Below, in pieces: positions 1-7,800 of a DNA stretch of 45,747 nt. The DNA comes from JBCDGZ01 sp038750655 (lineage in GTDB: Bacteria > Bacteroidota > Bacteroidia > Chitinophagales > Saprospiraceae): positions 1-45,747 of the forward strand of contig JBCDGZ010000055.1 in NCBI GenBank assembly GCA_038750655.1, read 5' to 3'. Under the pieces are notes generated by a model. The model searched no databases, was not told the origin of the DNA, and worked only from the letters and a program-made list of their open reading frames with translations. Each line of letters starts with the position of its first letter. Position 1 is the first letter of the stretch. The translations under genes and the position numbers were made by a program.

Positions 1-1035
1 ACCAAAAATGTCCTGAGTGCGCAAACCGATGCCTTCGGCATTGTCATCGATGCGGATAATGTATCCCTTGATCTCAATGGCTACACCATTCTAGGGGACC
101 GAACAACCAATCCTTTCTCTTTACCACCTACTCAGGCCGGAGGAACGGGCGACGGCATTCACATCGAAGGAATCCGCAATCACATCACCATCAAGAATGG
201 AATTATTGACAGTTGGGCGGGCAGCGGCATCTCTGGGTCCAGCACTAACCGTTCTTCCTTCTATGATCTACGGATTCGCAATCACGGTGGAAACGGATTA
301 GAGGTTGACGACTTTAACGTGATCTTGCGCTGTGGTGTTTATTACTGTTATTTGGATGGCATTGATGCAGCAGATAATTGCATTGTTGTTCAATGCATTT
401 CCTCCAACAATACAGGAAATGGCTTCGATTTATCCCTATACAACCATATCTCTGACTGTACTGCAGGAAGAAATGGAGCGGATGGTTTTAATATCAGCAA
501 CCAAAGTACGATTGTTAATTGCACGGCTATTTCGAATCAGTCCAGTGGAGTGGATGCCGGTATAGGGATCATGGTGAAGGACTGTATCGCCAATGACAAT
601 GCTAGATCAGGATTTGATTTATTCAGCGACGCTTACATATCGGATTGTACCGCTAGCTTTAACGGATCTGAACTTTTCTCCTCCTCGCTGGACTCTTCTC
701 TGTTTGCAGGGATTGTCATCGCCAGTAATTCTGGTTATGTTTTTAACAATCGATGTGTAGGCAATGAATACGCCGGTATCTCGGCGAGAGCTGTTGGGAA
801 TCAAGATGTGAAAATCATTGGCAATATGGTGGTTCAAAATGAATTTGTCGGGATTTTTGTCAAAAACAGTGGTGGGCTGGTGGCCCAAAACTACGTGGCT
901 GGAACGGTCAATGGCCCCGGCTATGATTTTCGTGGGACGATTGCCCACGGGCCGATTGTAGAGGTTCGAGGTGGGGGTGTTGGCCTCTCCGGGCTGCCCA
1001 ATGCGGTTCACCCTTTTGCTAATTTCAATAATTAA
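1..1035 (+). CDS. Right-handed parallel beta-helix protein, subfamily A (A1), 5'-truncated
   Basis: The reading frame is open from the first base, so the gene starts upstream of the window; 344 codons are visible. The visible part begins inside the conserved block that follows the signal peptide and N-terminal module in its paralogs at 10350 and 14781 (T-K-N-V-L, then L-D-L-N-G-Y, then G-D-G-I-H). It runs through degenerate beta-helix coils of the N-C-x-x-x-x-N type and ends in HPFANFNN. It is close to the paralog at 14781-16208 at both DNA and protein level, including the C-terminal block NGPGYDFRG. There is no T9SS sorting domain. The likely role is a secreted or surface beta-helix (carbohydrate-binding, lyase-like or adhesive); the substrate is unknown. 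Internal ATGs such as that at 319 are not the start, because homology continues upstream of them. Confidence 0.9.
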   Translation, partial: TKNVLSAQTDAFGIVIDADNVSLDLNGYTILGDRTTNPFSLPPTQAGGTGDGIHIEGIRNHITIKNGIIDSWAGSGISGSSTNRSSFYDLRIRNHGGNGLEVDDFNVILRCGVYYCYLDGIDAADNCIVVQCISSNNTGNGFDLSLYNHISDCTAGRNGADGFNISNQSTIVNCTAISNQSSGVDAGIGIMVKDCIANDNARSGFDLFSDAYISDCTASFNGSELFSSSLDSSLFAGIVIASNSGYVFNNRCVGNEYAGISARAVGNQDVKIIGNMVVQNEFVGIFVKNSGGLVAQNYVAGTVNGPGYDFRGTIAHGPIVEVRGGGVGLSGLPNAVHPFANFNN

Positions 1036-1118
1036 TTATACGATGTCAGCGTCCTCTTCCAGAGCTACTGGATACACACATCGAGAAATTGTACTTCTGA
1101 CCTTCGTTTTAGCCTACT

Positions 1119-1147
1119 CGTCAAGGCAGTGTCTCTCGACAGAGGAC
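1119..1147 (+). repeat. Copy of intergenic bulged-hairpin repeat (type 2, degenerate)
   Basis: Bases 1119-1138 are identical over 20 nt to 13145-13164. The 3' arm AGAGGACA follows after a one-base insertion in the loop. The complete versions are at 13153-13176 and, inverted, at 16220-16243. Confidence 0.65.
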
Positions 1148-1230
1148 ATTCACAATACCATAAAGCTGGTACTCCTAAGAGGAAAATCACCGTGTTCCTT
1201 ATCAGGAGCTACCGTGGACACACAGCGCAA

Positions 1231-1268
1231 AAAGTCCGTTTAGGGACTTTGACTGACCTTCGGTCAGT
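1231..1268. other. Two adjacent perfect 7-bp hairpins
   Basis: AAAGTCC (1231-1237) pairs with GGACTTT (1244-1250). ACTGACC (1252-1258) pairs with GGTCAGT (1262-1268) across a TTC loop. The two stems are separated by a single base. Function unknown; part of a structured gap. Confidence 0.45.
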
Positions 1269-1302
1269 ATCAAAATAGCCACGAAAGAGGGGCGGGTGGC
1301 CC

Positions 1303-1350
1303 GTCTGTGTAGTGTTTGAGCGGAGCGAGTTTACACAGACAAGATTTTTT
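1303..1350 (+). terminator. Possible intrinsic terminator
   Basis: GTCTGTGTA (1303-1311) pairs perfectly with TACACAGAC (1332-1340). A run of six T (1345-1350) begins after AAGA. The 20-nt loop is long for a terminator, so another structured RNA is possible. It lies about 270 bp downstream of the A1 stop. Confidence 0.4.
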
Positions 1351-1450
1351 GCTTCGTTTTTCATCGATTGGAAAAATGAAGAGGGACGTAAGAGGGAAAA
1401 CGAACCATTGGCGAGGGGGCCAAAAAAATGTGTGTACACGGTAGCCCTTG

Positions 1451-1472
1451 GCAGGAGACACGGCTCGGACAA
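1451..1472 (+). repeat. Half copy of intergenic hairpin repeat (type 1)
   Basis: These 22 nt, beginning GCAGGAGACACGG, are identical to 13113-13134, the 3' half of the complete type 1 hairpin. The 5' arm is not conserved here, so the stem is not formed. Confidence 0.65.
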
Positions 1473-1552
1473 TTAGCGACTGCCTGTCTACCGATAGTTA
1501 GAAAGCAGCTGCTACAGAATTTTCATAATAAAAATTATAAATACTATAAAAA

Positions 1553-3025
1553 ATGAAAAATATCCAATTCAAATACCCCCTTTTGCTCGTGCTGACCATG
1601 CTTATCAGCTATCAATCCTTCGCCCAGGCGACCATCAACAAGGATAATTCTGCACCCGATGTCAGTGCCATGCTGGACCTCAAATCCACCCAGTCGGGGC
1701 TGTTGATTCCCCGTATGAGCCAACAGCAGCGCATCGATATTGCTGGCCCAGCCAACGGCCTACTGCTCTTTCAAAACGATGGAGCCGCAGGCTTCTACCA
1801 CAACGCAGGCAGCCCCGAAAGCCCCACCTGGCTGATGGCAGCAGGGGAAGGAGCGATGTACGAAGCTCGAATTCCGCTGGACTCGGTCTGCCCCAGCTGC
1901 GGCAATGATGGCTTTTTCATCTTCGAGCCAGGGTCCTACTACCTGACCCGAAATATGGAAACGACCAATGGATCAGCAGACATGATTAACATTAGAAGTG
2001 ATAATGTTACGCTGGACCTCAACGGCTTTACAATGTCTTATGTTGGTACAAGCGGTTCTTTTGGAACTGGTATTGCAATTAACTTACGGGATAATATCGT
2101 GATTCAAAATGGTACCATCAAAGGGTTTAAATGGGGGGGCATTTCCGCAACTACAGCAGACAATCTTACGATTCGCAATATAAATGTCCTCGATATTGAA
2201 GATAATGGTCTAGTCGTCGATGACTATTGTACGATCAGCAACGTTATTGTAAGAAATTGTGACGGCTCCGGTATGGTCGTCGGTCAAAACTGTATTGTGA
2301 CAGATTGTGTAGCCGAGGGTAATGGCTACGAAGGCTTCAGAATAGGTACGGGAAGCCAGGTGAGGAATTGTACTTCAACGGGTAATGGAGAAGAAGGATT
2401 TACCGGAATTTCCGGCGATATCCTTATCGAGGGGTGTACGGCGTCGGAGAACGGGGATATTGGTATTTCCCTGAGAGGCAGTGACGGCGTCGTTCGGAAT
2501 TGTATCAGTACCGAAAATGCAGAGTATGGCATCAGGGTCAGCGCGGGGACGGTCGCCAACTGCAATGTGACCGATAATGGTGACTGTGTATCCAGTGGTA
2601 CTTGCACCCCCAGTTTAGGCACCGATGCCTCCGCTAGAGTTTGCCCCGAGGGTACGGGCATCTGCGGCACTAGTCGCTCCCTAATTTACAACAACCATTC
2701 TAACGATAACGTGATCGGTATTTTCATGCCCTCCAACGATGGTATGACCTTCAACAACTACTGTGAGGGCAATACCCATCAGGGCATTGTAGTCATCCCC
2801 CGAGACGCTGCTGGGAACACCTCTGGGTCGACGCATATGCGCAATGTCTGCCACAACAACGGCTATGCTCCCAATTCAACCATCAGCGGCCTGGGCATCT
2901 CCGCCGGCGAATACTATTTCACGGGGAACGACATCGCGACTGGCCCGATTGTAAACCTCACTGGTGCCGGCAATTTTCTAACTAGGCCGTTCGCCAATCA
3001 TCCGCAGGCGAATTTTGAGTATTAA
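1553..3025 (+). CDS. Right-handed parallel beta-helix protein, subfamily B (B1)
   Basis: This is a secreted 490-residue protein. A Sec signal peptide (about residues 1-25, ending SFAQ) is followed by the module A-T-I-N-K-D-N-S, L-L-I-P-R-M and G-F-Y-H-N-A-G shared with B3. Then come R-I-P-L-D-S-V-C-P-S-C, G-S-Y-Y-L-T-R-N near residue 126 and L-D-L-N-G-F near 155. The rest is beta-helix coils with repeated N-C-T/V steps, ending A-N-F-E-Y. The closest relative is the equal-length gene at 16315. Conserved Cys pairs in the last third suggest disulfides. There is no T9SS tail, and the C-terminal ANFEY may act as cap or signal (inference). N-terminal codons are C/G-ending, while the helix core is much richer in A/T. 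Ligand or enzymatic activity cannot be read from the sequence. Confidence 0.9.
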   Translation: MKNIQFKYPLLLVLTMLISYQSFAQATINKDNSAPDVSAMLDLKSTQSGLLIPRMSQQQRIDIAGPANGLLLFQNDGAAGFYHNAGSPESPTWLMAAGEGAMYEARIPLDSVCPSCGNDGFFIFEPGSYYLTRNMETTNGSADMINIRSDNVTLDLNGFTMSYVGTSGSFGTGIAINLRDNIVIQNGTIKGFKWGGISATTADNLTIRNINVLDIEDNGLVVDDYCTISNVIVRNCDGSGMVVGQNCIVTDCVAEGNGYEGFRIGTGSQVRNCTSTGNGEEGFTGISGDILIEGCTASENGDIGISLRGSDGVVRNCISTENAEYGIRVSAGTVANCNVTDNGDCVSSGTCTPSLGTDASARVCPEGTGICGTSRSLIYNNHSNDNVIGIFMPSNDGMTFNNYCEGNTHQGIVVIPRDAAGNTSGSTHMRNVCHNNGYAPNSTISGLGISAGEYYFTGNDIATGPIVNLTGAGNFLTRPFANHPQANFEY

Positions 3026-3602
3026 AATAGATAGCTACTAATTGAGTATAAAGGGGAGCAATACTATTCGCTCGCTCGCCTTACTATTGATCATTCTATG
3101 GATAAGCTCTATGCCAATAATGGCGTAGAGCATTCCTTTATCCAAACTCACGCCCTCTTACTCAAAGCCCTGACTGGCCATTCGCCCTCCATCTTTTTCC
3201 GCAACATCCGCCTGCCCAAGGGAAAAATACTGCTGCCTACCGGATTTTATACATCGATTTGAAGCTGTAATCGGATGTAACCTGCAAGTATCTGATTATT
3301 AATACTTTATCAAGTTTATTCTTCTCTAGAATCATTATTTTTGCAACAATCTTTCAAACTTTTTTTGGGGCCATGTAACAATATTTCAAACTTCTGCAAC
3401 ATGGGAGGAAGGTACAAAACGCCCCTTGCCCCTATCTTTGTACCGAAAGCAAGCATCCACAACTTATGTATTCTTACGACCACCAAAACGACTCATTCGT
3501 ATGCGGTATCATTCTAATAGCAAAAGCAGCAATTGTTGTAGATCAAAGCTTATCGACCCTAGAGTATACCTTTTGAGACAACAACTTTTAAAATCATAAA
3601 TA
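3026..3602. other. 577-bp intergenic region with a small open frame and a promoter-like element
   Basis: An open plus-strand frame runs from after a TAG at 3032 to a TGA at 3260-3262. Its only ATG (3098) gives a 54-residue product with segments L-L-K-A-L-T-G-H and L-P-K-G-K-I-L-L-P. Its codon use looks coding-like, so it could be a gene remnant, but I do not recognise a family. The second half is AT-rich and contains the sequence TATCTTTG (3433-3440) upstream of the next gene. Confidence 0.4.
3433..3440 (+). promoter_or_regulatory. Candidate -7 promoter element TATCTTTG
   Basis: It matches the Bacteroidota -7 consensus TAnnTTTG exactly and lies about 160 bp upstream of the gene at 3603. No convincing -33 TTTG is seen at the usual spacing. 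Confidence 0.35.
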
Positions 3603-4751
3603 ATGAAGAATACAATTTATCATATCATCCTATTCCTCTACCTGGGCACCTTCACGGCTCAGGCCCAGACGGTGACCTATGCCTTCACCAATGCACAGAT
3701 CACGAATGCTGGACCTTTCAGTTCTTATGAGGTGGATATAACAATAAGTGCGACTGCTGATTTGAGGCTGGGTTCCGGCCAATTGTATTTCGATTACAAC
3801 CCCTTGGCCTTCGGCAACAGCGCTGTAGCGGCGGGGCAGGTCACGATAACGACCGCTGGCTATATTCTCGGTGAAGCCTCCGGCCCTTTCGGGATTTATA
3901 GCAGCTTTGTTACCAACGACAACTCCACCAGCCGCCTGTCCTTTTCCTGGCAGCAGGCCCTTTCCTCCGAATGCCTGGCTGCTGATAACGTCACGGCGGC
4001 GGCATCGGCGCTTTTTCACCTGCGCATCGACTTCCTCTCTGGGGGGGCTGCCCTCGATCCTGGCGTTTGCTTCACTTCCGCAGCGCCTTTTGATAATCAA
4101 ACCTTTACGGCCTGCGGCACCAGCGGAGGGACTTGTGGCTTCCCGGACTGCATCAGTGCCGGCGGTGTCCAGCTCACTGACGATTTTTTCGACTGTGCGG
4201 CCAGCGCGCCCTTACCGGTAGAGTTGTTGTCTTTCGATGCCAGGGCCGTTGGCGAGCAGGTACAGATCGATTGGGCGACGGCGACGGAGCTGGACAATGA
4301 CTACTTTTTGGTACAGCGCTCCAAGGACGCCGAGCGCTTTGAGGACATCGATCAGGTCGATGGTGCGGGCACCACCTTGGCGGCACAGTACTATGAGGTG
4401 TGGGATAACAAGCCGTATATCGGTATCAACTACTACCGCCTCAAACAGGTGGATCACAACGGTGATTTTGAATATTCTGACATCCGGGCTGTGGAGATGA
4501 GCGGGCAGGCGGTGAAGGTCAATGTCTATCCTCAGCCGGCCAGCGATTGGTTGACGGTGGAAGTTGGGGAGGAGGTGAAGCCGGAGCGCATCCAGCTCTT
4601 CAACGAGCTGGGACAGCTGGTGATGGAGGAAATTGCGGAGGATCGAGATTTTCGCTGGAACTTAGAGGTACAGCACCTGCCTCGTGGACTTTACATGATT
4701 CGCGTAGGTGGAGAAACGCCTATTTTTACGAACAAAATTATTCTCCAATAA
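3603..4751 (+). CDS. T9SS-sorted surface protein with cohesin-like N-terminal domain
   Basis: 382 residues. The signal peptide ends near residue 22 (TAQAQ). Residues about 24-160 form a beta-rich domain with Y-E-V-D-I-T-I and L-Y-F-D-Y-N-P near its start and L-F-H-L-R-I-D-F near its end. That spacing resembles cohesin/type I immunoglobulin-like folds, but the match is by eye. The linker L-P-V-E-L-L-S-F-D-A leads to the fibronectin-like segment found before many T9SS tails (Y-Y-R-L-K-Q-V-D-H-N-G). The last 75 residues (V-Y-P-Q-P-A to K-I-I-L-Q) are a type A T9SS sorting domain. The protein should therefore cross the outer membrane and be anchored or released. It sits between B1 and the giant gene, on the same strand. 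Confidence 0.85.
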   Translation: MKNTIYHIILFLYLGTFTAQAQTVTYAFTNAQITNAGPFSSYEVDITISATADLRLGSGQLYFDYNPLAFGNSAVAAGQVTITTAGYILGEASGPFGIYSSFVTNDNSTSRLSFSWQQALSSECLAADNVTAAASALFHLRIDFLSGGAALDPGVCFTSAAPFDNQTFTACGTSGGTCGFPDCISAGGVQLTDDFFDCAASAPLPVELLSFDARAVGEQVQIDWATATELDNDYFLVQRSKDAERFEDIDQVDGAGTTLAAQYYEVWDNKPYIGINYYRLKQVDHNGDFEYSDIRAVEMSGQAVKVNVYPQPASDWLTVEVGEEVKPERIQLFNELGQLVMEEIAEDRDFRWNLEVQHLPRGLYMIRVGGETPIFTNKIILQ

Positions 4752-4821
4752 CAAGAACAACGCTTTATATATAGCCGTCCGGGCTTCTCCTGGCGGCCTC
4801 ATTTCCAAAAAATAACTTACC

Positions 4822-7800
4822 ATGAAAAAGCTAATGCTCCCCATTTGCTTCCTGCTATCGCTATGCCTGTCCCTTGACTGTGAGGCGATTACCAGAACCT
4901 GGAATTCAACCAGCAATACCAACTGGCACCGGGCCGCAAACTGGTCGCCCAGGGGCATACCAACTGCTAATGATAAGCTCATTATCAACAATACCAACTT
5001 GGCCAATCCAGTGATCAGTTCGAATGCCAAAGCCCGGGAAATACTCCTTAGTGGGCAAACGCTGACCATAAATGCAGGCGTGACGCTGGAAATTTCTCCA
5101 ACCCTATATGCTGGACTGGTAATTATGGATGCCGGGCATCTGATCAATAAAGGAACACTTGAAATAGAGGAGCAAACTTCTTCATTAAGCTTATACGGTA
5201 TGATCGTCGAGAATAATGGAATACTGGATAATCAATTGGGAGCTACATTCAAATCAGATGTTTTGGGCACTTGCCTGGCCACCTTTTCTACAGGAACAGT
5301 CAATAATTATGGCCGGATTGTGCTAGGGCAGGGCCTCAGTGGGAGTTTCGTTGCACTGGTCAATATCGGTACGTTCACCAACCATGATTGCAAAGCTGCC
5401 ATACAAAGCTATGGAACCATCGATGATCAGTCGGGTAACTTTATTAATCGGGGGCAGATTGCTGAGTTGGCCTCTGGCAACAGTGATATAACAACCAATG
5501 AGGGAATCATCCAGAATCTGAATGGAGGCAACTTCACGATTACTAATAATACTGGCGAATACCTTACAAGCAGTGGCCTACTTTGGACAGGGTGTGTGGA
5601 TAATAATTGGAGCGAATCCGCCAACTGGATTACGGGTGCTGTACCAAGCTTTGGGTCAGAAGTCAGAATACTGGACCGGCCTAATGATCCGGTATTAAGT
5701 ACTAGTACCTTCATAAAATCTATTGTTGTGAATAGTAATAGTGTTTTAGAGATTGCTAGCGGAGGCCGCCTGACGATTGGCAATTTTCCACAGGATGCTT
5801 TGATCAATAACGGCCAGATCGATAATAGGGGCACTATAGAAATTGGGAGTTCCGGTACGGTAGGAGATGATGGTATGGTCAATAACGGTACTTTCAATAA
5901 TGATGGTACCGTCCTGGTAAGGGGCGCCACGAATCGCGGCTTGTTTAATAAAGGGACCTTTACGAATAATCATATTTTGAGTATCAACCAAAGATTAGCG
6001 ACCAGGTTCATCAAAGGTATTATCAATCAGTCCGTCTTCACCAACTCCGGAGGGAACTTGTTTATCGAAAACGTTGCACAAGAAGCGATATCTAATCAGG
6101 CGGGTACTTTTTCTAATTTGAATGGGGGGAGCATTCAGTTAGGAATGTCAGATGGGGATATTGGAGGTACAGGAATATCGAACTTTGGCTTGAATACCCA
6201 ATTCATCAATGACAATAGTACAATAGAAATCAGCAATACCGGTGCGTTTACATCAAGTACAGGTTGGGCCATTTCTAATTCGGCTTATATAGAAAATAGC
6301 AACAATGGCTACATCGCGATCGGAGGAGCGGGAGCACCAACCAACAGCATAGCGATTCGGAATACGGGAACAAGTGCGGAGATTCAAAACAATGCTTGCT
6401 CCACAATTTTAGTCGCTTCGGACAATACGATTTTCAACAATGCTGTATTTCACAATCAGGGGGGAATAATCGTAGAGAATGCTAGCGGGACGAGTAGCAG
6501 TATTTCAACCAATACCGGTCAGCTATTCAACCTTAACGGTGGGACCCTCAATGTCACCTCTGGTACGGCAGCCGTTAATTATGATTTTCAAGCCACAAAA
6601 ATATGGACGGGCTTCAGTAATAATTTTTGGCTTGATGCGGATAACTGGGTAGAAGGAGCAGCGCCAACTAGCGGTGATGATGTATTTGTTTTTCCCAATA
6701 CTTGTAGTGCCAATCAGCCTACTTTCCCCACCTTGACAAGATCTTGCAAAAGCTTAACGATTGCCGAAGGCAGTACTTTTACCCTGCCCAACTTGGCTAC
6801 ACTCAATTTGGAAGGTGTTGGCACACAGTCAGGAACGCAATGTCTATTGAACCAGGGAACGATCAATAATGATGGCACCATCAACTTATCGACCGTGATC
6901 AATACGCGAAGAGGAATTGAAAACGAAGGAATCTTCAATAATAATAGTGGAACGATCAATGGGTATTATTTCACTGATCATGCTATCTATAACTACGATA
7001 ACGGTGTATTTACCAATACGGTTAATGGAGAAATCCATCTTGGACGACTGAATACTTATGGCATGGGTCAGGACGGTATTCACAATGAGGATACTGCGGT
7101 ATTTATTAATGCGGGAACCCTTAAAATTGATCTGGCAGGAGACGATGGAGTCAGTGTGCAAGGGGATAGTCGCTTTGAGAATACAGGCAATCTGCATATC
7201 GGTACGGTTAATGGTGGAATGGGACATAACGGCTTGTATATCAAGGGGTCTGGATATCTTATCAATACAGGATTTTTGGAAATCGATGAGGTGGCTGATT
7301 ATGCAATTGAAAATGTTGGTCGCCCTGGAGTAACCGGGTTCGAGAATAAAAGTGGTGCTACGCTATATATTGGCGCACAAGGAGGCGTGCAAAACAATTC
7401 TATTTTCTCAACCGGTAACTTTACCAATGAGGCCTGCGCGACCATTCGTAATTTGGGACCTACCAATATCTCTGCCACAGGCAACTTTAATAATTATGGA
7501 TTGCTCCTGGATGAAGGCCCTGCCGGTGGCAGCTTCTCTAATAACTATGGTGTGGTGCAAAACCTCAACGGGGGCTCTTTTAATATCTCTAATAACAGCG
7601 GAGCATTAATTTCTTACGATGCCGTAATCTGGACAGGCTGCTCCGGCACCGACGCCTATTGGCACACACCGGCCAACTGGCTCGGAAATGCCATACCCAC
7701 AAGTGCTGATAGGGCCGTCCTCACCGGCATGGCCCCCGGCACCGCCGACGATCCCGTCGTCCAAAGTGGCCAGCAAGCCCTCGCCAAAACCGTAGTGGTA

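Larger units (their letters stand above)
1036..1552. other. 517-bp intergenic region rich in hairpins, no convincing gene
   Basis: This gap separates A1 from B1; the corresponding A-B gaps further on are only 45 and 106 bp. It contains a partial copy of the hairpin repeat (1119-1147) and a half copy of a second hairpin repeat (1451-1472). It also has two perfect 7-bp stems in tandem (1231-1250 and 1252-1268) and a 9-bp stem followed by a T-run (1303-1350). Short open frames on both strands run through these hairpins and have no family resemblance, so I do not call them genes. The gap may be an insertion of a structured non-coding element. Confidence 0.6.

Noticed and set aside
971..1472. Short open frames on both strands after A1
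   Set aside because: They run across hairpin repeats, overlap one another and have no signal, motif or family resemblance.
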